Of a stretch of DNA of 64,000 nt, positions 51,209 through 64,000 are shown one piece after another (position 1 is the first letter of the stretch; each line of letters starts with the position of its first letter). Location of the stretch: contig CAJNOI010000029.1 of assembly GCA_905250115.1 (NCBI GenBank), forward strand, positions 434,001-498,000, given 5' to 3'. Made by a program: the position numbers and the translations under genes. The stretch comes from Adineta steineri. Lineage: Eukaryota > Rotifera > Eurotatoria > Adinetida > Adinetidae. The notes beneath the pieces are model-generated. The model made no database searches. It was not told the origin of the DNA and worked only from the letters and a program-made list of their open reading frames with translations.

Positions 51209-54200
51209 ATGCGTTCTGGCAATGTGCCCACGTTTTCCCGTGACGAAAACATTAGTGTAAGTTTTAGTTTTACATATCATTTTTTTTTACTCTTTAATTC
51301 TAAAAGAACTTATATATATATATATTTCCAATACCATAATCACTTTCCTCTCCAAAGAAACAAAAGAAGTGTGAACTTAGGGTTGAAGAGCAAGCATATG
51401 TGTAAACGAAATTCGAGATATTTGTGTTTATATACGTAATGATGTGGTAATGGTGATGGTAGTGGTGGTTTTGCTTTCTCCTTCTTTCTACCAACACTCC
51501 ACTCAAGTGGCCATCGTTAAGCGGAGAAACGAAATTTTTTCTTCTTGTCGATTTATAACTACACATTGAGGTCTTCTTACTGCTCTTGCATACATACAGA
51601 TGTAACTAGTTGATGAGATGACGTAAAAATTCTTCGGAAAATGAGAAAAAGGGTTTCGTTCAAGATTGAACACGCACGAACAAGCTAACTAAGTTGTTGG
51701 CGTGACTACATCGATAATAGAGAATAAAAGAGAAAAAAGAAAAAAGAAAAGAAAAGACTAACACTACAATCCTTTTTTTTTATGACTTATTCTTCATTTA
51801 ACGATCATATTTCAATGGTCAACGTATGTCTATATATGCAAAGTAATAATTATTATCAGAAATCGAGATTTCTTTTCTTTTTTTCTTGTTCGTTGACTGA
51901 TAAAGAATGAAAATTTTCATCTCCTTTTACACATTGTGTGTATGTATGGTTCAATTCGTTGAGTATCAATTATTAAAAACTTACACGCTATACAATGCAA
52001 ATTTTTTTTTGGTATTGAGTAACGAATATAAGAAAGAAATTCAATTACAATAAATAAAATACATATGTGAACACCAAAAAGATACGTTAACTAAAACGAA
52101 TCAAGCTGTATGTTTTTTTCTTCGTTATTGCAGACTGACAAAAAAAGAAATGCAAGAATTTTCATAGATTTATTTTAAGATAAAGAAAAAAAGAGTTTAT
52201 TTATTACTTTAGAATATAAAACATCGTTGTTTTAACAAAACAACTTACAAGGTTGCTATGTTGAGTACTTTTAATCCCATTTATAGATCAAGGATATTAT
52301 ACGTTATGGATAAATCGATAGAAAAAGTATAATGAGATTTCAAGGCAATGTCTATAATAAACTTTGAAAAATATCATAAAAAACTAACAAGGGAATCACC
52401 CGAGGTATCAAAAAGCTTTTGAGCTATAATTTTGCCCATAAGTAGGGGATGCATAGACTAGAAAAAGCCTAAAATGATATCGACTATTTATGGTAGTTTT
52501 CTATAGAACTCTACCTGTGTGGTAAAATCAAAGTTTCGAATTTTGTCCACACTAACACCTCATTATGGATATCAGGTTTCATATGAATATTTCGATGGAT
52601 TCATATCTCGAAGATAATCTGTCTAGAATTTCTGAAACTTTGTAAGCAAGCTTGTCTCGTTGAGATGTTAGTGTGGACAAAGTTTCAGGTCTAAATTCGA
52701 AACTTTGATTTTACCACGTAGGTTTTTTCTGGTCTATGCATCCTCTACTTGTGGGCAAAATTATAGCTCAAAAGCTTTTTGATACCTCCGGTGGTCCCCT
52801 CGTAAGAAATAAATTCTTATCTATGATTATTTTATATGAACCAGAATCAAAACGTGACAAGTCATACTCGATTATAAAAATAGTTTATTTGTCATGCCGC
52901 TCTATTGACTATATGTCACCTATGATTCGAAGTTTTGATTTGTAATTTATCATAGGGTATTACTGATATTATACAAGTAGACTAAATATTTGTAGAATTC
53001 CATTAATAAAAGAAAGAGTTAATTCATTCGATCTATAATATGTTCAAGTTCATTTATCAATCTATTTGACAGAATATTTCTATTACGAAAAGGAAATAGT
53101 CTTTGAAATGCATGAATAATATTCAATAGATGAATAATGCATAAAAATCGTATCATTTTAGCACTATGAATTATCTCATCTGCTTGGTAAAGGTGGTTTT
53201 GCTACTGTTCATGCTGCTCGTCGTAAATCAGATGACCTTCGTGTCGCATGTAAAAAGGTAAAAATAGTTTTTTTGAAAAATTCTTCTTAATTTTTAATCA
53301 TACATATAGATTGATAGAAAAAAATTTGAACAGGAAAATGTTCATCATTTTCAATCATATCAAACACATCGTCATCCAATACCTAGTTCACGTTCAACAT
53401 CCATGCTTGATAGATTAAATGCTGAAATAAATATACATTATGGAGTTAAACATCCAAATATCGTTGAATTATTGAATCGTTTTTGTGATGATAATTATGT
53501 TTATTTAATACTTGAATATTGTTCAAATGGTGATCTTGAACGTTATTTACAAGAGAAAAAAACATTAAGTGAAAATGAAAGTATGAAAATAAAACATTAC
53601 TTTTTTTTTATTATTCTTAATTCATATTCTCTCGTAGCTCGAAATATTTGTAAACAAGTTGTTGATGGTCTTGTTTATTTACATACTGAGGGGATTTTAC
53701 ATCGAGATATAAAACTTTCGAATTTACTTTTAACGGCTACATATGATGTAGTAAGTTTTAAAATATTTTACTTAGAAACTTAATGTATATATATGTATAT
53801 AATTCGATAGAAAATTGCGGATTTTGGTTTAGCAAAACAATTACCATTAACACGTGAACAAACAAATGAAACAATGTGTGGAACACCGAATTATATATCT
53901 CCGTAAATGAACTGATTTCTTTTTTTTATCATTTCCGAAATAATTTCTTTTATATTTTTATTAGAGAAATTGCCAGTCGAAATCCACATAGCTTTGCTAC
54001 GGATGTATGGTCATTAGGTATTCTTATTGCTACATTACTAACAGGACGACCTCCATTTGATACAGATAGTATGAATTGATAAATTTATGTATTTATATAA
54101 ATATGTATATTTTTTTTAAGCTGTTCATGGAACATTAAGTAAAGTAACACAAGAGAAATATGAATTACCAACAACATTTAGTGATGAAGCTCAAGATCTT

Positions 54201-56930
54201 GTGAATAATACATTAAGAAAAAGACCAGAAGATCGACCAACAATTTATGGTTTGTTAAAATTTTTTGTTAAGATTTAAAAATTTCGAAATTTTTTTGTTT
54301 CTAGAAATTCGTGATCACCCTTTTTTTTCGAAAGAATATTCACGTTCATCTCATTCGTATAACGAATCTAATAGTTATCAAAAATTATCATCTGTAAAAT
54401 AATAAAAAATATCTATTATAAATCAATATATTTCTATATGATATATTTAGATGGGTCCAAATGCATCTGTCGATAGTGGACTTGGAGTATCAATGGGACG
54501 ACAACGATCTGTATTGAATAGTACTTCAGGAACGAATGGAAATTATGCTGCTCATCAATACTCGTAAGTCAAATATGCATATTTAATAAAAGACTCCTAT
54601 GTATTTTTTGTTTAGATCTGATCCAATAACATCTCCAACTCCATCTCATCATGCTGCACCAATGTATATGAATACTACTGCACGTAATAAAGTTCCACAT
54701 GATGTTTTTATATATCCTGTTTTAACATCAACACCAGCTCAGCAACAACCTATTCATGCACGACAAAGGTATTTGATTATTTTAAATAAATCTCAAGTTA
54801 TCTTTTCTGTTTTTCGTAGCCCATCATTTAATCATCATTCAAATCTAAATGATTGGCTTAGTAATGGATCACATAGTGTAAATGATCCACGTCCGGATAG
54901 TGCTACATCATCAGTTTTATCTCGTGATAGTGGTGTTGCTCGATCTGATCCAAAATCTTCACGTGATTTTAGTGCAAAATCTGAAACAAGTTCCAAAACA
55001 TCCCATATTAATAATAATAATACAGGTAATTATTCTATTTTGTTAAGTCGATCTTATCTAGAATATTCATATTAGTTCGTAATGGTTTACCATCATTATC
55101 ATCATCAAATACAATTCAACGTTTATTACAACAACAACAACAACATCCACAACAAGTACCAACAAATTTTGATCCAAATACTGATCAAATACGTGAAAAA
55201 CTAACACCATTAAATACTCAACGATTAAAAATTCTTCGACAAGCAACAAAATCCTTTATCGTATGTTATTATTCTATTTATATATATGTATTTTTTTATT
55301 ATTATACTTTAAATTCCATTAGATGAGTATTATGGAAAATGGTGAAGTTGTACTTGAAACAATGAGAACAAAAGGTACAAAACGACGTATTGTTGATGTA
55401 TTTCGTGTATCAAGTGATGGTTTACGTATAATAACATATACACCAAATAGTCGTCATGGTTCACCTATTGGTGATCATCCACCACCAATACCACGTGATA
55501 AAAATGCTTATCAAGAATATGAATTTGCTCAATTACCATCGGAATATTGGAAAAAATATTTATATGCACACAAGTAAATTTTCTAATCTATTTATTCTTC
55601 TAATTTTTCTTCTTTCTTTCTTTTAGATTTGTTACTTTAGTTCGTTCACGTATGGCAAAAATAATACTTTATACACCTGACGCAAAATGTTCATTAATGG
55701 AAACGGGTGTTGATTTTGAAGCAATTTTTTTATGTGGTGTTAAAATTTCTATTTATCGAGAAAATTTTAAATATGATGATCCATTAAAAATAAAAATTAT
55801 TAATAATATTGATAAATCCGAATCATCATTAGATTTTGATCGTGTTGCAACACCAAATATATCAGCTGTTGAACATTTTAGTCCAGAAATACGTCAAATG
55901 CTTGATAATGCAATTACAGTATGTGAAAATCAAAACTAATATTTCAGTTTATTTGAGAGAAAAAAGAAAATTCTTTTTTAGTTTTATTCATTTTGTTTAT
56001 CAAAAGATCAAATACTTGAAGAACATCAACGACAATTTCCAAATATTCAAACTTTTCCAGTTCAATTTGGAAAGAAACATGCACAACAATCTGAAAACAA
56101 TAGACCAGGTAGAATTTTTGTCTTTCAGTGATATAGATAATCTGAATATTTAAAATTTCTTTTTGCTAATCAAAGGTTCTGCTTGTTCAATTGGTCGTTC
56201 TCTTTCGCAACAATTCGGTGGTTCATCATCAACCGTAAATGAATTATGTATTGCACCATCAACATCCGTTGGTACACCATTATCAATGACATCTACTCGA
56301 CGTATATTTGCATCTGATACTGATGTTCGAAGTACAAAAAATTCTTCATCTGTAAGTCCAATGTCTTCATCAGCAAGTATTGCAAATAGTAATGTTCATC
56401 ATTCAACATCATCATCAGCATTACGTACAGCTGGTTATCATCATCAAGTAACATATACACCTCAAACAACTGTATCTCGGCCACTTTCTGTTCATCCACA
56501 ACAAATTATTTCACCATCATATATGCCTGAAAATTTATCGACATCATCTCTATCGAATCGTCAACCACCACCACCACCCAGAGCAAATATGCAGCATCAT
56601 TATACATCATCAACATCATTGAATTCAACAGCAAGTGGTGGAACAATAACAACAACAACTAATCCGGGAACAACGTCAACAAATTCATTAAAAGTTGAAG
56701 CTGTTGTTCAGTTATTTGAAGGAACTTATCATATTACATTTAACGATAATAGTATGTTGATACTTCGAGCTGATTGTGTTGATGAACAAATATTTTGTGA
56801 TACACACGGTAATGAGCATAAATTTGATCGAAGACAGCAACATCAACCTGAAGCAATTCAAGAGCGCTTAGCACTCACGCTTAAATATCAAGCAGCAGAA
56901 CAACAACAACGACAGCAGCAGCAGCAGTGA
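51209..56930 (+). CDS. PLK4: Polo-like kinase 4, centriole duplication kinase
   Basis: Sixteen exons, all in phase: 51209-51256, 53162-53257, 53310-53580, 53638-53750, 53811-53902, 53965-54068, 54121-54249, 54305-54393, 54451-54563, 54616-54768, 54820-55025, 55076-55260, 55323-55573, 55627-55918, 55982-56108 and 56176-56930; about 1007 residues (human 970). PLK4 starts centriole assembly. The kinase domain has [43 protein letters not shown] and the activation-loop Thr in NETMCGTPN. The cryptic polo box follows ([49 protein letters not shown]). The C-terminal polo box 3 is [20 protein letters not shown]. Two DSG-x3-S motifs ([16 protein letters not shown]) could be beta-TrCP degrons. There is an N-lobe insertion rich in His/Ser. 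Exon 1 is 1.9 kb upstream and is inferred from phase and a good GTAAGT donor. Confidence 0.9.
52389..52803. mobile_element. Foldback inverted-repeat element in PLK4 intron 1
   Basis: About 415 bp. The outer arms (52389-52475 and 52727-52803) are reverse complements sharing GAGGTATCAAAAAGCTTTTG and GGGCAAAATTATAGCTC. The inner arms (52512-52562 and 52661-52725) share GTGGTAAAATCAAAGTTTCG and GTCCACACTAACA. Almost the whole element can fold into one long stem. No coding frame and no clear target duplication. Confidence 0.65.
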
Positions 56931-57561
56931 AATACTTGACAAACATTTTTTTCTATTTGTTTGTTTTTGTTCTTTTGCTAAAAAGCAAATATGTTATTAT
57001 TTTTTCTTCTCTCTCTCTCTCTCTAAATTTTTTTATCACTCTTAATAATAACAAATGTTTTATTATTATTATTATTATTTGAATACACATGCGCAGACAT
57101 ATGCAACTATCGAAATGAAATAAAATAGCACATGTATTTTTAGAGCACTTTTGCAATGTGTGAAATTGAGCTAGGATAGAAGATTGATTTTTTTTTCTCT
57201 CTTTTTTGTTTTCTTATTCTTTTTTTGCTCGCTGTGTTTAGGATTTTCTATTTTTTGTTTCTATCTTTGAATTTTTGTTCACATTTTCTGTGTATTTTTG
57301 TCGGCTTTTTTTCTTCTTCTTCTTCTTCCAAGAAAAAACAAACAATTCACACATATTAAATCCGTCCATTTATATATGTTTCTGTTTTGATTTGTTATGA
57401 TTTATTAATATTATTATTTTCTCTTGTCTTCTATTTTGCAGTGTTGTTGTTTGTTTGATATGATTTTTTTCAATGAAAAAAAAAAAAAGAAATTATGAAA
57501 AGTCAAATTATTGAAAAAAATATGTTCATCTCACTTCTATGCACATACAGTTAGGCATAAT

Positions 57562-57653
57562 CCAAACCCAGACTCAAACCTAAACCCAAACTTAAACTCA
57601 AACCCAAACTCAAACTCCCGAACGGTTTGAATTCGAGTTTGGATTTGGGTCAT
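57562..57653. repeat. Degenerate CAAACY hexamer repeat with hairpin tail
   Basis: About nine copies of AAACCC/AAACTC-like hexamers (57562-57617), then CCCGAACGG, then an inverted partner GAGTTTGGATTTGGGT (57635-57650). The unit resembles a telomere-type repeat but differs from the TGTGGG type seen elsewhere in the window. Confidence 0.6.
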
Positions 57654-57679
57654 GTATACATACAGTAAGAGTAATCTAG

Positions 57680-57868
57680 CTCATGTCAGGATGCAGCTGA
57701 AGGCCGTTTTTTCAATTCTTACTTTTTAAGTAGGAAAAAAAGGAATCACAAGATGAGCGGCTCATAAAACCCATAAAAAAATAGTTGCCCATTAATGTTA
57801 GTATGTGCATATGTAATACATAAAAAAAGATTAATTAAAAGAAGGATTTTATAGTGCATCCTGACATG
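57680..57868. repeat. Short inverted-repeat element, about 190 bp
   Basis: CTCATGTCAGGATGCA at the left is matched by the reverse complement of TGCATCCTGACATG at 57855-57868. The interior is non-coding. Probable small MITE; target duplication not identified. Confidence 0.4.
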
Positions 57869-57973
57869 CTCTTTCAAATAGAATTTTTTTTTTAATATAT
57901 TTATCAAGTCTAGACAGAAGTTTCGGATGTGTGATTGAAAAAATGTAAATTGAAAAAAATATATTTTTCGTTT

Positions 57974-60026
<2,053 letters not shown>

Positions 60027-61510
60027 TGCAATAGAGTTAGTCGATACGATCAAAAAGAGATATAAAATATTATTATTATTTTTACCAGGTGCGTTGATTT
60101 ATTTTATTCATATTTGTTCTTGACATTTTCTTTTGTTATTTACTTTATCTTCTATTCTTCTTTGCAAGTACATAGTTTACATTTTTGTTTTTATAAATAT
60201 GTGAGAGAAAATATAATCTATTTAATATTTAAACGAGTTTATATCTTCTAAGTTAATCATCTGAATGTAAATATAAGAACTGATTGTTATAATAACGAGA
60301 AAAATATTAGTTTGTTTTTCTTTAAATTATATTATTTAAAACAAATTATTGTTAAGTTTAAAGTTTCGGTTTGTGAATAAAACACTTCGATCTAGTATTG
60401 TCAAAATCTAAAATGCAAAAATTCTACAGAGATCTGTGTCACTATGGATTATGAAATAAACTAATTTAATCTTGAATTTTGTATAGATTTATGTATTTAC
60501 TTCTCTTAAAGAAATAAAAGTGTTTGATTTGTCTCTACTCTAAATGACATCGATAAAATATATATTGTACTAAACAATATTGACTTACTATTGAAAATTC
60601 ATTTGTCGACAGTCTGTTATTCCGAATGCTTGGAGTAGACTGAAGCCATCTGGCTAAGAGTTTATATAAGCACAACAGATTATTCAAAAGCGTCATGACT
60701 CAGAAATCGGTTTCTTCGGCTCATCAATACTTTTATTTTCGTTCTCTAATCGTATTTAATGTATTCTATTCAACTAATTAATGAATATTCAAAATATTTT
60801 CATGTCAAATCACAGTTGTTTTGCAGATTACAAATACTTTTTTTTTGTTTTTTACTCGCAAGTAAAATAATTTATTAAATCAAGAAGGTTTTTGATTAAT
60901 CATGTTTGTTTTCTTATAAAAATAATTTTCTTCGCCTACTAAATTATTATTTTAATATTACTATGGTTTTTAACGATGTGGGTATGGTTAATATATCTCA
61001 CTTGTGTTCAGTTTTCTTGACAACGGTGAGTATTTCTGCTAGTTAATATTACTTTAAGCATTTTTAGCCCATGATTTAAACGCTGTATAACCCTTTCTTT
61101 CAGAAAAGGAAATAATTCTAATATAAAATCAATTATTAAATTATCGAGCAACGAGTCTAGTATTAATTATTATTTACTCTTGTAACTGATAATATGTCTA
61201 CAACATTTAGTAGATTTTATTAATCGTCCATAAAAAAACCTATTATTAAAATTGTATCCTTGTGTAATATCAATATACCATTCAAAAACAAAAGAAGATG
61301 TTGCGAGACTTTTGACGTGCATTATTTACAAGGTGAATGTGGGTTTTTTTCCTAGTGATGATATTATCTCTTATCTTTAAAGAAAGTTGGAAAAAATGAA
61401 TTCCTTTTTTGCTGTTCTTTATAATCATCTGACTCTATAATTTACATAAAATGATACAAAGGACAAAAGTCTATAATGATAAATCAAAATAAATAAAAGA
61501 AGATAGTCTA

Positions 61511-61518
61511 TGACGTCA
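61511..61518. promoter_or_regulatory. CRE-type TGACGTCA palindrome upstream of ART-TPR 2
   Basis: Perfect CREB/ATF core 133 bp before the ATG and about 35 bp upstream of a TATA-like run, so placed like a proximal promoter site. Confidence 0.4.
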
Positions 61519-61549
61519 TAAAAACACTGAGATAAAGAAATTTGATTCT

Positions 61550-61569
61550 CATATATATATATATAATAA
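61550..61569 (+). promoter_or_regulatory. TATA-like run upstream of ART-TPR 2
   Basis: An (AT)n run ending in TATAATAAAGC lies about 80 bp before the ATG at 61651. The spacing suits a TATA box with a short 5' UTR, although AT runs are common here. Confidence 0.4.
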
Positions 61570-61650
61570 AGCTTATTCATCGCCTTCACCATTATAAACT
61601 CAGGCAAAAAACTCACAAACTTACCATTTTACTGTCGCATAACAGACGAA

Positions 61651-64000
61651 ATGGATGCCATATCTAATAGCAGAGATCAGCGACGACGTATGGTACAAGA
61701 TTATTCACTCCTCTGGTTATATGAATGTATGGAAGAAGCAGACAAAGACAATCAAAGTATTTTGGCGCAGTTAAAAACCATTACTGGCAATGTCAACGTC
61801 TTTAAGCAGCGAAATGTATGCATCGACTATCTTACAGATGCTCAAGAAAACATCAAGTCTTTTCTCATTCTCGAAAATACTACAGCTCAACAAATTATGC
61901 CTCTCATCAATGATATTCCTCAGCTGCATGGTATTTATGTATTCAATGATATCGAAATCCTACATGAAGAATGGACAAGAAAATGGCAAAAAATCAAAAG
62001 CATTCATACAAACATCGATAGCTTATACCAAGCATTACAATTAGGTATCAAACAATACCATCAAGACTCCATATCCATGAGTTTTGTCACGGTCAATGAT
62101 ATGACTCTAACTGATAATTTCAATCAGTTGGAGCCAACTTTTATGTACACCCAGCTATTCACAGAAATTCTTCTTGATATGCAACATAATAAACAAGCTA
62201 TCAAAGACTTTATTACTTACTGTCGAAATCATGACTGCTTGTCACCAGCATATATTGACCGTTTTGAGAAAGAATACAATTCTCGACCAGCTATTTGGTG
62301 GTATACTTTCCCATCCAATATCTATTCTATGCTCAATTATGGTCTTCGAACATTGGAAGCCGATATAATTATTACTATGGGATTTTTCCTACGTCGTCTA
62401 CATCAAGAAATTCAGCAATTATACGAACAACAGGTTAATAGCTACGATAAAAAGCCTTTTTTAGTCTATCGAGGACAAAGTCTTACGGAATCAGACTTTG
62501 AAAAACTTCAAAAAACAATAGGTGGACTTATGTCATTTAACAATTTCTTGTCTACCAGTAAAGATAAAGAAGTGTCACTCCAATATGCTGAATGTGCTTC
62601 GACAACACCGAATACGGTGGGCATTCTCTTTATAATGTCCATTGATCCTTGTATTAAATCAACACCATTTGCCTCCATAAAAGAGATGAGTTATTTTAAT
62701 GAAGAAGATGAAATTCTCTTCTCAATGCACACCGTCTTTCGAGTGGTTGCAATTAGACAAAAGGACAATGACAATCAACTTTATGAAGTTGAATTACAAT
62801 TGACGTCAGATGATGATCAACAGCTACATTTACTTACTGATCGAATACGAAAAGAAGTTCACGGTACTGGATGGCAGAAATTGGGTGACTTATTGCATAA
62901 AATTGGTCAATTTCAGAAAGCTCAAGAACTGTATAACGCACTACTCGAGCAGACATCTGATGAGGGTGAAAAAGCGCTTTATTATAATCAGCTTGGATTT
63001 GTTCACTCAGACCTAGGTGATTACGGAAAGGCTATTTGGTATTTCGAACAAAGACTTGAAATTGGACAAAAAACTCTTCCTTCAAATCATCCTCTACTGG
63101 CTAGCTCATACGGCAACATTGGTTCAGTGTATGGCACCATGGGAGAGTACTCGAAAGCACTTTCATATTACGAGAAAACCCTTAAAATTCAACAAAAAAC
63201 TCGTTCCTCAAATCATCCTTCACTGGCAACTTTATACAACAACATTGGTTTGGTGTATAAAAACATGGGACAGTACTCGAAAGCACTTTCATATTACGCA
63301 AAAGCACTAGAAATTCAACAAAAAACTCTTCCTTCAAATCATCCTTCACTGGCTACTGCATACAACAACATCGCTAGTGTACATGACAAGCGGGGAAAAT
63401 ACTCGAAAGCATTGCCGTTTTACAAAAAGGCACTTGATATTCAACAAAAAAGTCTCCCTTCAAATCATCCTGATTTGGGTATTTTACACAATAACATAGG
63501 GATGGTCTGTAGTAATATGGGAGAATATTCGAAAGCACTTTCATCTCACGAAAAAGCACTAGCTACTTACAAAAAAACTCTTTCTTCAAATCATCCTCTA
63601 TTGGCTAACTCATACAACAACATCAGTTTGGTGTATCACAACATGGGAGAGTATTCGAAAGCACTTTCTTATTACGAGAAAGCACTTGAAATTCAACTAA
63701 AAACTCTTCCTCTAAATCATCCTTCATTGGCAACCTTATACAACAACATTGGTTTCGCGTATAACAACATCGGAGAGTATTCGAAAGCACTTACATATTT
63801 TGAAAAAGCACTAGAAATTCGACAAAAAACTCTTCCTTCAAATCATCCTGATTTTGCTAAATCATACAACAGCATTGGTTTGATATACCACAGCATGAAA
63901 GAGTACTCGAGAGCACTTTCATATTATGAAAAAGCACTTGAAATTCAACAAAAAACTGTTTCTTCAAATTATCCTTCATTGGCTACTTCATACGACAGCA
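61651..64000 (+). CDS. ADP-ribosyltransferase with TPR array (ART-TPR 2), cut by window end
   Basis: Open without stop or intron from ATG 61651 to the last base, at least 783 residues. Residues 1-130 form an N-terminal module with VFKQRNVCIDYLT and IYVFNDIEI, weakly like the N-terminal module of ART-TPR 1. The ART domain follows with Arg274 in VYRGQS, Ser301-Thr-Ser in FLSTS, and Glu352-x-Glu354 in EEDEILF, a complete arginine-type R-S-E triad. From about residue 440 come eight full 42-residue TPRs and the start of a ninth, pattern YNNIGxVYxNMGEYSKALSYYEKALEIQQKTLPSNHP, nearly identical to each other also at the DNA level. Codon use is richer in G+C than in neighbouring genes. Likely cytosolic; modified target unknown. 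The far more uniform TPRs than in ART-TPR 1 suggest recent repeat expansion. Confidence 0.88.
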   Translation, partial: MDAISNSRDQRRRMVQDYSLLWLYECMEEADKDNQSILAQLKTITGNVNVFKQRNVCIDYLTDAQENIKSFLILENTTAQQIMPLINDIPQLHGIYVFNDIEILHEEWTRKWQKIKSIHTNIDSLYQALQLGIKQYHQDSISMSFVTVNDMTLTDNFNQLEPTFMYTQLFTEILLDMQHNKQAIKDFITYCRNHDCLSPAYIDRFEKEYNSRPAIWWYTFPSNIYSMLNYGLRTLEADIIITMGFFLRRLHQEIQQLYEQQVNSYDKKPFLVYRGQSLTESDFEKLQKTIGGLMSFNNFLSTSKDKEVSLQYAECASTTPNTVGILFIMSIDPCIKSTPFASIKEMSYFNEEDEILFSMHTVFRVVAIRQKDNDNQLYEVELQLTSDDDQQLHLLTDRIRKEVHGTGWQKLGDLLHKIGQFQKAQELYNALLEQTSDEGEKALYYNQLGFVHSDLGDYGKAIWYFEQRLEIGQKTLPSNHPLLASSYGNIGSVYGTMGEYSKALSYYEKTLKIQQKTRSSNHPSLATLYNNIGLVYKNMGQYSKALSYYAKALEIQQKTLPSNHPSLATAYNNIASVHDKRGKYSKALPFYKKALDIQQKSLPSNHPDLGILHNNIGMVCSNMGEYSKALSSHEKALATYKKTLSSNHPLLANSYNNISLVYHNMGEYSKALSYYEKALEIQLKTLPLNHPSLATLYNNIGFAYNNIGEYSKALTYFEKALEIRQKTLPSNHPDFAKSYNSIGLIYHSMKEYSRALSYYEKALEIQQKTVSSNYPSLATSYDS
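62961..64000 (+). repeat. 126 bp tandem repeat coding for TPR units
   Basis: Eight units of 126 bp and part of a ninth, each with shared blocks such as TCGAAAGCACTTTCATATTA, AAAACTCTTCCTTCAAATCA and TACAACAACAT. Divergence between adjacent units is low, so unequal crossing-over or conversion could change repeat number. The array continues past the window. Confidence 0.85.

Larger units (their letters stand above)
56931..57973. other. Convergent intergenic region between PLK4 and ALDH
   Basis: Holds the 3' UTRs of two converging genes: T- and CTTCTT-rich tracts, a CTCTCTCT run near 57010, an ATT run near 57062, and two repeats listed separately (57562-57620 and 57680-57868). No gene. Confidence 0.5.
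60027..61650. other. Divergent intergenic region between ALDH and ART-TPR 2
   Basis: AT-rich DNA between two divergently transcribed genes, so it carries both promoters. A CRE palindrome (61511-61518) and a TATA-like run (61550-61569) lie shortly before the ART-TPR 2 start; nothing else recognised. Confidence 0.5.

Noticed and set aside
62174-63559. Short frames in other phases inside ART-TPR 2
   Set aside because: The repeat-coding frame starting at 61651 is open to the window end and encodes recognisable ART and TPR domains; the others are shadows of the 126 bp repeat.

Overview
The window looks like nuclear DNA of a bdelloid rotifer (Adineta/Rotaria type). This is inferred from five things: very AT-rich intergenic DNA; genes split by many 45-70 bp GT-AG introns; two ADP-ribosyltransferase proteins with kinesin-light-chain-like TPR arrays; a decayed copy of what I recall as a bdelloid-type F-box protein family; and scattered GTGTGGGTGTGG motifs like the bdelloid telomere unit. 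The animal genes (glypican, MEIS homeobox, PLK4, branched-chain ketoacid dehydrogenase kinase, neuronal calcium sensor) place it among Metazoa. Species assignment is not possible from the sequence alone. I found no tRNA, rRNA, CRISPR array, LTR element or virus copy.

Layout. 1-6 kb: a small zinc-finger gene (-) and a long glutamine-rich gene rebuilt from six exons (-, 2597-5974), followed by almost 4 kb of gene-free DNA. 9.8-14.1 kb: an HTATIP2/TIP30-like oxidoreductase and the mRNA-export factor GLE1, same strand, about 75 bp apart, with a splice-acceptor-like site between them; this looks like a trans-spliced operon. 15.9-18.6 kb: an F-box protein with a leucine-rich-repeat tail in which each repeat is one exon of exactly 84 bp. 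19.9 kb: a probable secreted peptide precursor (-). 24.4-26.9 kb: BCKDK (-, 10 exons). 28.3-29.3 kb: a neuronal calcium sensor (-, 8 exons). 30.7-31.3 kb: the F-box pseudogene. 31.7-34.2 kb: intronless ART-TPR protein 1 (-). 36.8-38.9 kb: a MEIS/homothorax TALE homeobox gene. 39.9-44.4 kb: a tandem pair of acetyl-CoA hydrolase/CoA-transferase genes whose 3' halves have been homogenised. 46.3-49.1 kb: a glypican. 51.2-56.9 kb: PLK4 (16 exons). 58.0-60.0 kb: an aldehyde dehydrogenase (-, 13 exons, one only 10 nt long). 61.65 kb to the end: ART-TPR protein 2, cut by the window edge.

Between and inside the genes lie several short non-autonomous inverted-repeat elements: a 490 bp element in the HTATIP2 intron, a 318 bp element with an 8 bp target duplication, a 909 bp TTAA-flanked element with C/G-rich ends, and a roughly 410 bp foldback in PLK4 intron 1. 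A family of hairpins of about 50 bp built from telomere-like sequence occurs four times, once inside the F-box pseudogene.

There is no single pathway linking the genes; most are ordinary housekeeping or developmental genes. The most unusual items are the two ART-TPR proteins, the telomere-like hairpins, the exon-per-repeat LRR gene, the candidate operon, the CoA-transferase homogenisation and the 10-nt microexon. Exon maps were built by hand from GT-AG sites, reading-frame phase and family similarity recalled from knowledge; no database search was run.
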